From Lentibacillus lipolyticus (GTDB taxonomy: Bacteria > Bacillota > Bacilli > Bacillales > Amphibacillaceae), in assembly GCA_004145795.1 (NCBI GenBank), contig SEIO01000021.1, positions 1 through 52,577 on the forward strand: 52,577 nt of DNA, read 5' to 3'. The notes below the pieces were generated by a model, which worked only from the letters and a program-made list of their open reading frames with translations, searched no databases and was not told the DNA's origin. Below, in pieces: positions 1 through 7,865 of this stretch; the stretch's first letter is position 1, and each line of letters opens with the position of its first letter. Made by a program: the position numbers and the translations under genes.

Positions 1-123
1 ATTTGCCGCTGACTTCCTTCAGATTCTGGGTCACCCCAGACACCCTTGTCTTAAGCTAATCGCTACTACTGCCTTCACGATTCGGGACTTTAACCCTAAA
101 GAATGTGTGCATGCCTGGCACAC
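1..123 (-). mobile_element. Group IIC intron, 5' end (domain I), cut by the window edge
   Basis: Read on the minus strand from 123 leftwards, the sequence opens with GTGTGCC and then shows a run of group II domain I landmarks: GGCATG, AGGGT, AGTCCCGAA, GTGAAGGCAG, TTAGCTTAA, CAAGGGTGTC, GAATCTGAAGGAAG and CGGCAAA. In recall these match the Oceanobacillus iheyensis group IIC ribozyme almost landmark for landmark. The reverse-transcriptase ORF and the catalytic 3' domains would lie beyond position 1. The intron starts directly after the T-run of an intrinsic terminator (124-155), the preferred target of class C introns. It is cut only by the window edge, so its integrity cannot be judged. Confidence 0.88.
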
Positions 124-155
124 AAAAATAGCCTCTTTCAACGGGAAAGAGGCTA
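124..155 (-). terminator. Intrinsic terminator of the SAM riboswitch, target of the intron
   Basis: An 11-bp stem (TAGCCTCTTTC paired with GAAAGAGGCTA on the minus strand) is followed by five T residues. It lies just downstream of the SAM-I aptamer and is its expression-platform terminator. The group IIC intron begins at the next base after the T-run. Confidence 0.88.
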
Positions 156-166
156 AGTATCTATTC

Positions 167-282
167 GCCTTATCTCCCAGAATAAAAAAACGGTTATTCT
201 GCAGGAATTGGCACCTTTCCTTTTCTTGTAAGGAGGTTGCCGGACGTCATCGGGCCTGTCCCTCGGTCACTCTGGATAAGCA
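167..282 (-). promoter_or_regulatory. SAM-I (S-box) riboswitch aptamer
   Basis: The minus strand carries the S-box core: CTTATCCAGAG opening P1/P2, GAGGGACAGGCCCGATGA, CCGGCAACC, GGTGCCAATTCCTGCAGA, and a closing GATAAGG that pairs with CTTATC to form P1. The terminator at 124-155 completes an off-switch that ends transcription when S-adenosylmethionine is bound. The family normally precedes methionine or cysteine biosynthesis and uptake genes. The controlled gene must lie left of the window, now separated from its leader by the intron. Confidence 0.93.
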
Positions 283-320
283 TGGCTATAAAATTATGAA
301 ATTACGTTAATGTTGAAATA

Positions 321-349
321 ATTATATAGTCAGGAGACTTTATTGTCAA
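321..349 (-). promoter_or_regulatory. Sigma-A promoter of the SAM riboswitch transcript
   Basis: On the minus strand a perfect -35 TTGACA (349-344) and a perfect -10 TATAAT (326-321) are separated by exactly 17 nt. Transcription would start near 314, about 35 nt before the aptamer. The promoter is divergent from the TPP riboswitch/lipM transcript. Confidence 0.85.
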
Positions 350-460
350 CGGGGTTGAAACAATTTTTGTTGAACGATGTCGATTACAGTAGAATGGATG
401 GGTTCTTTTTACTTTTTAGCAGTCATGTAGCTAACATAGGCCTTTATGGCATACTATATA

Positions 461-469
461 TGGTATAAT
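461..469 (+). promoter_or_regulatory. Probable extended -10 promoter of the TPP leader
   Basis: TGGTATAAT is an extended -10 element (TG, one base, TATAAT) about 57 nt before the TPP aptamer. No good -35 is seen. A second possibility is TTGTTA (494-499) with 17 nt to TTATAT (517-522), but its start point would fall inside the first stem of the aptamer, so it is less likely. Confidence 0.5.
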
Positions 470-525
470 CTTCCTTTACATTAACTTTCAAAATTGTTAA
501 GCTTGATTAGTAAAAATTATATTTT

Positions 526-613
526 GCACTAGGGGAGCCTTTTTGGCTGAGAATAACGATGTTTGTTTAAACCCTTTGCACCCGAAATAGGTAATACTAG
601 CGTGGGTAAGTGA
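526..613 (+). promoter_or_regulatory. TPP (THI-box) riboswitch aptamer
   Basis: The conserved THI-box blocks occur in order: CACTAGGGGAGCC, GGCTGAGAA, ACCCTTTG, ACCCGAAATAGG, TAATACTAGCG, and GGGTAAGTG. CACT (527-530) pairs with AGTG (609-612) to close P1. The family binds thiamine pyrophosphate and normally represses thiamine synthesis or transport genes. Here the next genes downstream are lipM and lipA. Confidence 0.92.
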
Positions 614-622
614 CTCTTGAAC

Positions 623-688
623 GTAAGGCATATGGGATAGCCGTATACCTTACAGCGGGCTGCTCTTCATACAAAGTGCTTTTTTTTT
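623..688 (+). terminator. Expression platform of the TPP riboswitch
   Basis: A long hairpin (623-653; GTAAGG pairs with CCTTAC, ATATGG with CCGTAT) is followed 27 nt later by nine consecutive T residues (680-688) and then by lipM. The layout fits transcriptional attenuation. The stem directly abutting the T-run is not clear, so the exact terminator/antiterminator fold is uncertain. Confidence 0.55.
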
Positions 689-739
689 TAGAAATGGGCG
701 AAATGTATGGTTGAACAACATGGTGAGGAGGTGCTGGAT

Positions 740-1585
740 TTGCATGAAGAATGGTACTTTTTGGATAGTGGATATCTCGATGCAGCGGTGAATATGGCTT
801 TGGATGAGGCGCTCTTAAACTGGCATAGTGAAGGGAAAATCCCGCCAACATTGCGCTTTTACGGCTGGACCAGACCGACACTTTCGGTTGGGCAATTCCA
901 AAAGAGCCATAAAGCGATCAATTTTGATGCCGTACGTGCATATAACTGTCAATTTGTCCGCCGGTTAACTGGCGGCAGTGCTGTGTTGCACGATAATGAG
1001 CTGACATACAGTATTGTCATTTCCGAGGATCATCCAGGTATTCCTGCGTCTGTGCGTGAGGCCTATCATGTTTTGTCAAAGGGCTTATTGGAAGGGTTTA
1101 AGAACTTAGGTATTACAGTTGATTATGCGATGCCGGACAAACAAACGGCAACCGATCGCACTGCTGTCTGTTTTGAAAAGGCAGCTTTTTACGAGATGAT
1201 GGCTGACGGCAAGAAGCTGTCCGGGAATGCGCAGACTAGAAATAAAGGTGTCCTGCTGCAGCATGGATCGATTCCCATGAATATGGATACCGGGATGCTT
1301 TATGATCTGTTCCGTTTCCCCTCTGAAGCGATAAAGCAAAGGAAACGTGATGCTTTTCAAGAAAAGGCGGTCACCATTGATCAATTAACGAATAAAACGC
1401 ACACGTACGACATGATGAAGCGTGCGTTTTATGCCGGATTTGAAACGGGTTTGGATGTAACGCTACACCCCTTTGAACTGTCACACCAACAATGGGAAGA
1501 GGTTTATCATTTGGCAGAAACAAAATATCGTTCCGATGAGTGGAACTATCATCGGTTGCGAAAGGAGTCCATGAAACATGTCTAA
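740..1585 (+). CDS. lipM: Octanoyl-[acyl carrier protein]:GcvH protein octanoyltransferase LipM
   Basis: LipM moves an octanoyl group from acyl carrier protein to the glycine-cleavage H protein, the first step of lipoate assembly in Bacillus. The 281-residue protein matches the BPL/LplA-type fold along its length in recall of B. subtilis Lip[10 protein letters not shown] and RFYGW near the start, RRLTGG in the middle, and [12 protein letters not shown] containing the expected catalytic cysteine, then SGNAQTR. The start chosen is TTG at 740, eight bases after GAGGAGG; it gives [11 protein letters not shown], which aligns with the family start. An in-frame ATG at 707 lacks a good ribosome site. 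The gene overlaps lipA by 8 nt. A TPP riboswitch lies upstream, so control by thiamine pyrophosphate is likely and unusual. Confidence 0.9.
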   Translation: MHEEWYFLDSGYLDAAVNMALDEALLNWHSEGKIPPTLRFYGWTRPTLSVGQFQKSHKAINFDAVRAYNCQFVRRLTGGSAVLHDNELTYSIVISEDHPGIPASVREAYHVLSKGLLEGFKNLGITVDYAMPDKQTATDRTAVCFEKAAFYEMMADGKKLSGNAQTRNKGVLLQHGSIPMNMDTGMLYDLFRFPSEAIKQRKRDAFQEKAVTIDQLTNKTHTYDMMKRAFYAGFETGLDVTLHPFELSHQQWEEVYHLAETKYRSDEWNYHRLRKESMKHV

Positions 1586-2513
1586 GAACTATCAGCACAT
1601 CCGTAAACCAGAGTGGTTAAAAACAGATCTGAAAACGAACAAATCGTATACCGGCCTTAAAAAATTAATGCGGGAAAAACGGTTGAATACGGTTTGTGAA
1701 GAAGCCCGCTGCCCCAATATTCATGAGTGCTGGAGCGAGCGCCAGACAGCAACATTCATGATCCTGGGTAACGTATGCACACGAGGCTGCCGATTTTGCG
1801 CGGTGGCAACCGGCCGGCCTAGTGAGCTGGATTGGGGAGAGCCGGAAAGGGTAGCTGAATCAGTCGAAATTATGGGGCTGAAACATGTGGTCGTAACCGC
1901 TGTTGCACGCGATGATTTAAATGATGGCGGTGCTGCTGTTTTTGCGGAAACCGTCCGGGCTATCCGCCGTAAAAATCCAGGATGCACAATTGAGATTTTG
2001 CCATCCGATATGAAAGGCGACTATGAAAGTCTTTACACGTTAATGAACAGTGAGCCGGATATATTTAATCATAACATTGAAACCGTTCGCAGATTGACGA
2101 AACGGGTGCGTGCGATTGCTACATACGATCGTTCCCTGAAACTGCTGGAACGCGTCAAAGAAATCGCTCCTAATACACCAACGAAATCAAGTATCATGGT
2201 TGGATTGGGTGAAACAAAAGAGGAAATCGTTGAAGCGATGGATGATTTGCGTGCCCACAACGTAGATATCATGACCATTGGACAGTACCTGCAGCCGACG
2301 AAAAAACACTTGAATATTGAACGGTACTACCACCCCGATGAATTTGAGGAACTAAAACAAATTGCGCTGGAGAAAGGCTTTAGCCATTGCGAATCCGGAC
2401 CATTGGTAAGATCATCCTATCACGCCGATGAGCAGGTGAGCGCTGCTTCCAAGCAAAATCGGATTAAATACATGAAAGGCATTGAAGAACAGGAAAAAGA
2501 AGAGATTTTTTAA
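1578..2513 (+). CDS. lipA: Lipoyl synthase
   Basis: LipA is a radical-SAM enzyme that inserts two sulfur atoms into protein-bound octanoate to make the lipoyl cofactor of 2-oxoacid dehydrogenases and GcvH. All signatures are present: the auxiliary-cluster cysteines in [12 protein letters not shown] (about residues 40-51), the radical-SAM motif CTRGCRFC (about 67-74), ARDDLNDGG, and the C-terminal RSSYHADEQ. Its length of 311 residues is normal. It starts inside the end of lipM, so the two are co-transcribed and co-translated, and a terminator follows at 2578. Confidence 0.96.
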   Translation: MSKNYQHIRKPEWLKTDLKTNKSYTGLKKLMREKRLNTVCEEARCPNIHECWSERQTATFMILGNVCTRGCRFCAVATGRPSELDWGEPERVAESVEIMGLKHVVVTAVARDDLNDGGAAVFAETVRAIRRKNPGCTIEILPSDMKGDYESLYTLMNSEPDIFNHNIETVRRLTKRVRAIATYDRSLKLLERVKEIAPNTPTKSSIMVGLGETKEEIVEAMDDLRAHNVDIMTIGQYLQPTKKHLNIERYYHPDEFEELKQIALEKGFSHCESGPLVRSSYHADEQVSAASKQNRIKYMKGIEEQEKEEIF

Positions 2514-2577
2514 CGTGCGTATCTAATCGGATGCGCAGTTTCCGAGCAGCGGTCCTCCATGGAATGGGAAACAAAAT

Positions 2578-2614
2578 CGGCGCAAGTCGTACTGTATACT
2601 TGCGCCGTTCGTTT
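2578..2614 (+). terminator. Terminator after lipM-lipA
   Basis: A perfect 10-bp stem (CGGCGCAAGT with ACTTGCGCCG) and a 10-nt loop are followed by TTCGTTT. It ends the lip operon and lies before the convergent cwlJ. Confidence 0.85.
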
Positions 2615-2660
2615 AAGTAGAACAATTCATACCCTTGTTTCCCCGGATAAATACAATTAC

Positions 2661-3095
2661 TCAATAAACACTGTCACATGTTCCGGCTGCCGGCTCATAA
2701 AAACAATGATTTTTATATTGACCGGAAAAAGGCTGGCCATACCATGTGTCAGGACATGGAGCAAATGGATTGAAGTACCAGAGCGAATATTGTGCTGGAT
2801 GTTGTCTCCAGAATTTCAAATTCTTTCTTGCTAATCGTTTTTCAGCTTCTCGTGCTGGACGATAAAACATACTCCCCTTTTGAACAGCTTCAAAGGAATA
2901 ATTTCCTCCCTGTACTTGAAAAATGACATCTCGAGCTGTTCTTACATCGGTAAAATCTAAACAATCTGCTTTTGCACGATTAACAATGACATTTCCAACA
3001 AACAACATTCCCAGTTTTCCTTCACCGACGGCTTCCGCTCGCATCATCCTGGCCATTAAGTCAACGTCTTTACTTGTGTATTTTATAAATGGCAT
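2661..3095 (-). CDS. cwlJ: Spore cortex-lytic hydrolase CwlJ
   Basis: CwlJ is a SleB/CwlJ-family (hydrolase_2) cortex hydrolase that degrades spore peptidoglycan during germination. The 144-residue protein has the family's usual length and no signal peptide, as expected of a protein deposited in the coat from the mother cell. Recognisable blocks are DVDLMARMMRAEAVGEGK at the N terminus with the catalytic-type glutamates, GNVIVNRAKADC, FEAVQKG, SLWYFNPFAPCP and the C-terminal NHCFYEPAAGTCDSVY. GGGGGTGG precedes the ATG. Known partners such as GerQ are not in this window, and the gene stands alone, convergent with lipA. Confidence 0.93.
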   Translation of the reverse strand: MPFIKYTSKDVDLMARMMRAEAVGEGKLGMLFVGNVIVNRAKADCLDFTDVRTARDVIFQVQGGNYSFEAVQKGSMFYRPAREAEKRLARKNLKFWRQHPAQYSLWYFNPFAPCPDTWYGQPFSGQYKNHCFYEPAAGTCDSVY

Positions 3096-3114
3096 TTTTC
3101 CACCCCCAAAATAG

Positions 3115-3488
3115 TGTATGAAAAAAAGCCCGCTTTGATATTATTTTTCATCTCTTGTTATACGCAACCTGGTTCTGAAGGAACTAGGAACTTACTATAA
3201 AGGGAGCAGTATTATTGGAATTTTCCACCAAAGTTGTGACAACTTCAGCGAAATAATTGTGAGCTTCAGCGGATTTTGTGACAACTTCAGCGGAAAGAGG
3301 AACGTAGCCGGCATTTCGTTTTCATAAATTGGGAGATGGACCTGCCCCTTCACTCACTCCCAATCGAGATACAAATGACGACCTACTCATTTGTGAAAAT
3401 TCCTAATGAATAGCTTCCTCTTTTAATATATAGTTAGATAGAAGGAATAATTCAGACGAACGGTAAACTTTTTCAAAGGGGATGTACG
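3115..3488. other. Intergenic stretch before degV
   Basis: No gene is seen in these 374 bases. They hold copy A of the 42-nt tandem repeat (3233-3297) and, at the right end, the AAAGGGGATG ribosome site of degV. No confident sigma-A promoter was recognised. Confidence 0.5.
3233..3297. repeat. Tandem repeat family, copy A
   Basis: About one and a half units of a 42-nt repeat that also occurs at 36432-36535 and 39966-40072. Each unit is made of two similar halves, of the type TTGTGACAACTTCAGCGG and GTGAGCTTCAGCGG. Here the halves appear as TTGTGACAACTTCAGCG, TTGTGAGCTTCAGCGG and TTGTGACAACTTCAGCGG. It lies in the intergenic region between cwlJ and degV and has no plausible reading frame. Confidence 0.85.
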
Positions 3489-4340
3489 ATGAAAAGAATT
3501 ATTTTATCGACAGAGAGTGGAGCGGATTTGCCGAGGGATTTGATTGAAAAACATGCCATTCAAGTAATCCCAATGCATGTCATTATGGATGGGCAGGATT
3601 ATTTAGATGGAATGTTACCCGTAGAGGATATTTATGATTATTATGATCGCACTAAAAAAATACCCTCTACAACATCGACAAATGCTCATGAGTATCATGA
3701 CTTTTTTACGAAGATAAAAGCGGATTTTCCTGATTGCAGTATTATTCACATTGGTTACACGTCAAAGGCATCCTCCTCCTTCCAAAATGCGATACTCGCC
3801 GCACAGGACTTTAAGGATCTCTTTCTCATTGATGCTTTGAATGTTACAGGCGGATTAGCTGCTATTGTCATGTATGCTGTCAACTTGTTAGAGCAAAAAC
3901 CTGCAATTGAACCTGATAGCTTAATAAAAGAAATTGAAGCAATCGTTCCGAAATCAAGGCTTGCGTTTGTTCCGGGAAGCTTAGAATTTCTAAAAGCAGG
4001 CGGTCGCGTAAGCAATATGGCTTATCTCGGGGGTTCTTTATTAAACTTAAAGCCTCGTATTGAATTAGTGGAAGGAAAACTTGTTTCCACAAAAAAATAT
4101 CGTGGTAAAATGCGTGCAGTTGCGGAAAAACTTTTACAGGATTATTTAAATCAATATGACATTGATCGAGAACAACTCTATTTTCAATACTCGATTGGAC
4201 TTGATGAAAGTATTAAACAGCGGATGGATGAAATGGCAAAAGAAAAAGGATTTAAACATGTAAAATGGATGCAGGCAGGGGCTATGATTTCTACTCATGC
4301 AGGACCTGGGGGCTTTGGGATTGCAGGTTTAGAAGTTTAG
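3489..4340 (+). CDS. DegV family fatty-acid-binding protein
   Basis: DegV proteins bind a fatty acid; in Firmicutes some act as FakB subunits presenting the fatty acid to the kinase FakA. The 283-residue protein shows the family N terminus (STESGADLPRDLIEK), the STTSTNAHEYHDFF loop, IHIGYTSKASSSFQNA with the fatty-acid-contacting serines, and the C-terminal STHAGPGGFGIAG. AAAGGGG precedes the ATG by a good distance. It is monocistronic, with a terminator at 4405. A FakB role is inference, since fakA is not in the window. Confidence 0.9.
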   Translation: MKRIILSTESGADLPRDLIEKHAIQVIPMHVIMDGQDYLDGMLPVEDIYDYYDRTKKIPSTTSTNAHEYHDFFTKIKADFPDCSIIHIGYTSKASSSFQNAILAAQDFKDLFLIDALNVTGGLAAIVMYAVNLLEQKPAIEPDSLIKEIEAIVPKSRLAFVPGSLEFLKAGGRVSNMAYLGGSLLNLKPRIELVEGKLVSTKKYRGKMRAVAEKLLQDYLNQYDIDREQLYFQYSIGLDESIKQRMDEMAKEKGFKHVKWMQAGAMISTHAGPGGFGIAGLEV

Positions 4341-4404
4341 AATGGTTCGGTTCTGGACCTGGGATGGTGATGCCGCACTGCTTTCTAAAGGCTTCTTGAC
4401 GGCA

Positions 4405-4435
4405 AAAGGCTTGGCAACCATTGCCAAGCCTTTTT
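4405..4435 (+). terminator. Terminator after degV
   Basis: A perfect stem, AAAGGCTTGGCAA with TTGCCAAGCCTTT, around a 3-nt loop and followed by T residues. The stem is also A-flanked on the left, so it may serve the convergent motor operon as well. Confidence 0.88.
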
Positions 4436-4480
4436 CCTCAACCCGTTTCACTTCCAATAATTATTAGCTGCTGCGAATAC

Positions 4481-5173
4481 TCACTCCTTTAAAATATCCC
4501 TCGTTTTCTCCAGAATTTCCTCGTCCTTCAACCGGAATTTAAATTCCACTCTCCTTGAATCTTCTGCACTGTAATTGCCGTTATCATCGGTTCGAAAGTC
4601 GGTGTAAGATTTGCCGTTGACAGTTAATTTATCTTTCAAATGCTTCTGGATATTTTTGTACGGAAAATCATCGCTCAAAATGTATTCGGCGACGCTATAC
4701 GCCCGTTCTTGGGAGAGCTCCATGTTGTACATATAGCTCCCATCGCGGTCGGTATGCCCTTCGATAATAATTTCGGCAATATATTCTTCATAGCCGCTTT
4801 TCAGCAAAATGTCCAGATATTTAGGTACAAATTCATCCAAGAACTGAAAAGACTCCTGCTTTAATTCCGACTCATTATATGGAAAAAGAATTTCGGTATT
4901 AAAAATAATCGCACCTGTCTCCTTATCCACTTCAATCCCCAGCGATGAATCGCTGAATTCCGCCTGCAGCTCGTTGACCAGCTTGGAACGGACCCCCATG
5001 ATCTGATCGATTGTCTTTTTCATTTCTTCAATCTGCAGCGATTTAATAATCATCATCGCAATGAAAATTAAGATGAAACATAATAAAATAATGGTCAGCA
5101 AATCGGTAAACGATGGCCAGAAGCTCCCTTCCTCCTGCTCCTTCTTAAAAAGACGCTGGTATTTAGTATCCAT
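4481..5173 (-). CDS. MotB/OmpA-like stator protein (ZorB-like)
   Basis: The 230-residue protein has the layout of a MotB-type stator subunit. A short cytoplasmic N terminus leads to one membrane segment (about 22-45). A conserved-type aspartate sits in FWPSFTDLLTI, where the ion-carrying residue of the family lies. A linker follows, then an OmpA-like peptidoglycan-binding domain (about 85-215) with IIIEGHTDRDGSY, LSQERAYSVAEYIL and DSRRVEFKF. Its ATG lies within the last 11 bases of the upstream MotA-like gene, implying coupled translation. It is shorter in the linker than flagellar MotB and has no flagellar neighbours. ZorB of the Zorya anti-phage system is the nearest match I can recall; TolR/ExbD would lack the OmpA domain. 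Confidence 0.72.
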   Translation of the reverse strand: MDTKYQRLFKKEQEEGSFWPSFTDLLTIILLCFILIFIAMMIIKSLQIEEMKKTIDQIMGVRSKLVNELQAEFSDSSLGIEVDKETGAIIFNTEILFPYNESELKQESFQFLDEFVPKYLDILLKSGYEEYIAEIIIEGHTDRDGSYMYNMELSQERAYSVAEYILSDDFPYKNIQKHLKDKLTVNGKSYTDFRTDDNGNYSAEDSRRVEFKFRLKDEEILEKTRDILKE

Positions 5174-6986
5174 CTTGACTCAGCCCGCCTCCGTTATTAT
5201 CTGGTTGCTGGCCCATACGATTGAGCTGCCGGTTCAGCCCCTGTATCTCATGGCTGAGTTCCTGGAGCATTTGTTGTATAGAACGGGAATTGCTTTGCTG
5301 AATGTCTTCGGACAGACGCTTGATTTCTTGGAATTCTTTCTTAAGGCTGTCATTTGTTGTTTCCACGGAATCATTGATATTCCTGGCGACCTTATCCAAC
5401 TTGTCACCCAGTATTCCTTCCAGATTGGCCACATAATTGGAAAGGGTCTGTTTTAAAACGTCGACACTTGCTTCGACTTGATTTTCACGCTGCTGGAATG
5501 ATTGATTCATTTGCGAAATCGTTTTGTTTATCTCTTGAATCAGCTGGTTATTCTGCGCGCCCAGTTTCTCATACGTTTGGGCAGCTTCCTGCACATGCCG
5601 TTCCAATGCCTTCGACTCCTCGGCATGGGTCTTCAGGTGATTGTTGAACGTCCGGTTAAACTCCTTCAGCTCGTCAAATCGGTCAGACAGCAGGTACTTA
5701 TACTCCGCTTGTGTCTGATTGATCACGTCAAGCGCTTCGGGCAATTGGCTAATCGAGCCACCCATCTTATTGAAGTCCTTGGACAGTTCACCAAGGTTTG
5801 AGATGATTCCGGTCAATTTGGAACTAAGATCACTGCCAAAAATTCGTTTGAATTCCTGATTATGTTCGTCCATTTTTTCTGCCAGATCAGTGCTTTTCTG
5901 CGTTATGTTTTCGAATGCCTGGTGAATGGATTCCTGCTGCTCCATGATGGACGACGTGAAGGATTTCAGCTCCCCAACGGACGCTTCAAAACGGTTCAAG
6001 GTGTCCATTTGCGCTTCCGACACGTCTTTGACACGTTCATACGTGTTTTCAAACGCCTTGGCCATGCGCTCCTGTTGACTGTCCGCCTTTTTAAAATAAG
6101 AAAACAGGGAATCGAAATTGTTATTCAGCTTTTTAGTAGAATCGCCAAATCCATCCGTCACGTCTTTCATTTGCTGGAACAGTTCCTGAAATTCCTCCAG
6201 ATTGCTGGAAAGCCCGTCATTAAAGGCTGCTAAGTCTTTAGCTGATTGCTGCAGGCCGCTTGTATATTCCTGGAAACCTGCAAATGCATTTTCAATCCCT
6301 GTCAGCGACTGCTGATTGGTTTCCTGCAGATGCTGAATCGATTGATTAATCGCTTCCGACACATCAATCAGCCGGCTTATTCCGTCCTGTTCATTTCCTT
6401 CCAAATGAGATTCGACTTTCAGCATAATATCCGTCAACATATGTTCGGTATTCAAAACTTTAATGAGAATGGTCATGAACAGGGACAGCCCCATTCCGGC
6501 AATACTCGTATAAAAAGCCACATCGATTCCGGACAGAACGGCAGCAATATTTTCCACCAATTGACTGCCCGTCGCATTGATACTTCCGAGCGAAATGGTC
6601 AGGCCGATAAACGTCCCCAATACCCCAATCAATATAAAAACAGAAACAGTCATCTGCACCATTTTAATCAGATTGACAACCGGCACGTTAAACACACGCC
6701 AGCCGGAAAATTTCTCTTGGACAAACGTTTCCGGCTTTACATGCTCCTCCTGGCGAATCCGGTCATACTCCGCTTTAAATGTCGTCAGCGGCTCCATATC
6801 TAAACGATTCGTTGTAGTGATGTAGTTTCGCAGTTTTTTCAATCGCGTAAATAAGCTGATATGAACCAAAACAGCGAGAAAGAAAATAGTGAACAGAATC
6901 ATGAAAATCAGTTCCGTGGTCGGATTTGCTAAAATGTCTTTCGCGGTTTGCTCACTGGTGAACAATTCCAAAATAAGTTGCAGCAT
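5163..6986 (-). CDS. MotA/TolQ/ExbB-type proton channel with long coiled-coil tail (ZorA-like)
   Basis: The 607-residue protein has membrane segments near residues 25-48, 107-135 and 143-180. The last two contain the MotA/TolQ/ExbB signature (ILIGVLGTFIGLTISLGSI and AFYTSIAGMGLSLFMTIL). About 400 residues of heptad-rich helix follow (roughly 195-600), ending in a Q/N/G-rich tail. The long cytoplasmic coiled coil is what separates ZorA from MotA and ExbB. The start follows GGGGGAG closely. No zorC, zorD or zorE homologue is seen on either side: the left neighbour is degV and the right is a pseudogene and transposase zone. Function is inferred: an ion-driven, peptidoglycan-anchored motor of unknown output. 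Confidence 0.75.
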   Translation of the reverse strand: MLQLILELFTSEQTAKDILANPTTELIFMILFTIFFLAVLVHISLFTRLKKLRNYITTTNRLDMEPLTTFKAEYDRIRQEEHVKPETFVQEKFSGWRVFNVPVVNLIKMVQMTVSVFILIGVLGTFIGLTISLGSINATGSQLVENIAAVLSGIDVAFYTSIAGMGLSLFMTILIKVLNTEHMLTDIMLKVESHLEGNEQDGISRLIDVSEAINQSIQHLQETNQQSLTGIENAFAGFQEYTSGLQQSAKDLAAFNDGLSSNLEEFQELFQQMKDVTDGFGDSTKKLNNNFDSLFSYFKKADSQQERMAKAFENTYERVKDVSEAQMDTLNRFEASVGELKSFTSSIMEQQESIHQAFENITQKSTDLAEKMDEHNQEFKRIFGSDLSSKLTGIISNLGELSKDFNKMGGSISQLPEALDVINQTQAEYKYLLSDRFDELKEFNRTFNNHLKTHAEESKALERHVQEAAQTYEKLGAQNNQLIQEINKTISQMNQSFQQRENQVEASVDVLKQTLSNYVANLEGILGDKLDKVARNINDSVETTNDSLKKEFQEIKRLSEDIQQSNSRSIQQMLQELSHEIQGLNRQLNRMGQQPDNNGGGLSQDGY

Positions 6987-7335
6987 ATAGTCTCCCCCTG
7001 CTAGTCACTCTTTCTTTATGGCTATTCAGGGGGTGGTCAATTCATGTATGGTTCCGAATGAAAGTGGCGGCGGCTTCAAAAGTCGAAAACAATAAATCGT
7101 GTGGAACAATGGCTGATTGGTGTGTTAAGCTGACTTAAGAAGGTTGATTTGTGAGGTTATTTCTTTCAACAAACGGAGCCAGATAGTTGAAGAGTTAATT
7201 CTCATGAGTCTTGAGACCCCGCAGGAAGTGGGGTGCTTCCGAGGAGGCTCAAGCCGTGCCCGCGGAAAGCGTCCGACAGCAGTGAAAGGTAACGGAGTTA
7301 TACAGCGCTATGGATCAATGATTTCAAATAAATAT
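6987..7335. other. Intergenic stretch upstream of the ZorA-like gene
   Basis: No gene is supported here. It holds the Shine-Dalgarno site of the MotA-like gene at its left end and a C+G-rich repeat at 7208-7285. No convincing sigma-A promoter for the motor operon was found. Confidence 0.4.
7208..7285. repeat. Bacillaceae intergenic repeat (GACCCCGCAGG type)
   Basis: The segment contains GAGACCCCGCAGGAAGTGGG, GAGGAGGCTCAAGCCGTGCC and CGCGGAAAGCG. I recognise this as a dispersed intergenic repeat common in Bacillaceae genomes, with self-complementary parts around GAGGAGGCTC. Only one copy lies in the window, so its repeat status rests on recall. Confidence 0.55.
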
Positions 7336-7751
7336 CCCATTAATTCCTGAATCGTTACAAGCGTCGGATCAAGTCCTGTTTTTACACATTCGGCGTACCC
7401 ATCATAATCACCCTCAAGTGTATGACTTGTTCCATTAGCTCTCCCTGCTTCTGTAAACTTAACTCCAGGTAAAGTTTTTATAAAAGCTTGTACTCCCCAT
7501 AAACATCCACCTGCAAACAGTTTGAATAAACAAGGACAGGATGGCTCTCGCTTCTTTTAAGTGTTCAGGCTTTTCACTATATACTCCTGTTCTGTATTCT
7601 TAGTGAGAGAAATGATTATGACCTTATAGTTGTTGAAGTATTACCTCTTGCAAACTATGTGAGAAGTGCAGAAAAACATCAAGATAGGTTAGCTAGATGT
7701 CCAAATGATTATTGTCATATTCCAGAAGAAATATTAAGTAGATATAAGTAA
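7336..7751. pseudogene. Scrambled msrA-like (peptide methionine sulfoxide reductase) pseudogene
   Basis: Three pieces of one MsrA-family protein lie side by side in altered order and orientation. The minus strand at 7533-7336 encodes the N-terminal part (FAGGCLWGVQAFIKTLPGV, then AGRANGTSHTLEGDYDGYAE and PTLVTIQELMGYLFEI), including the GC-W catalytic motif. The minus strand at 7602-7541 encodes a middle part (EYRTGVYSEKPEHLKEARA). The plus strand at 7605-7751 encodes the C-terminal part (NDYDLIVVEVLPLANYV, then RCPNDYCHIPEEIL) with a stop. The start codon is missing. A single inversion cannot give this order, so at least two rearrangements occurred. Confidence 0.75.
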
Positions 7752-7865
7752 GGAAGAATATTAAAAGATGTTTATGGACTCTAAGGGGAACAGAACCGTT
7801 TAATCATTTTCAACAATACGATCGGGCGCAAGAATGGAATAAGTCTTGCACCAAATTTTGCTTAT

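Noticed and set aside
107-310. 67-residue open frame on the plus strand
   Set aside because: It is antisense to the SAM riboswitch, its terminator and the group II intron. It has no ribosome site and its residues match no family.
597-881. 94-residue open frame on the minus strand
   Set aside because: It lies antisense to the TPP leader and the start of lipM. No ribosome site or family match supports it.
4481-6986. Complete Zorya defence system
   Set aside because: No ZorC, ZorD (Snf2 helicase/nuclease) or ZorE (HNH) gene is found next to the ZorAB-like pair.
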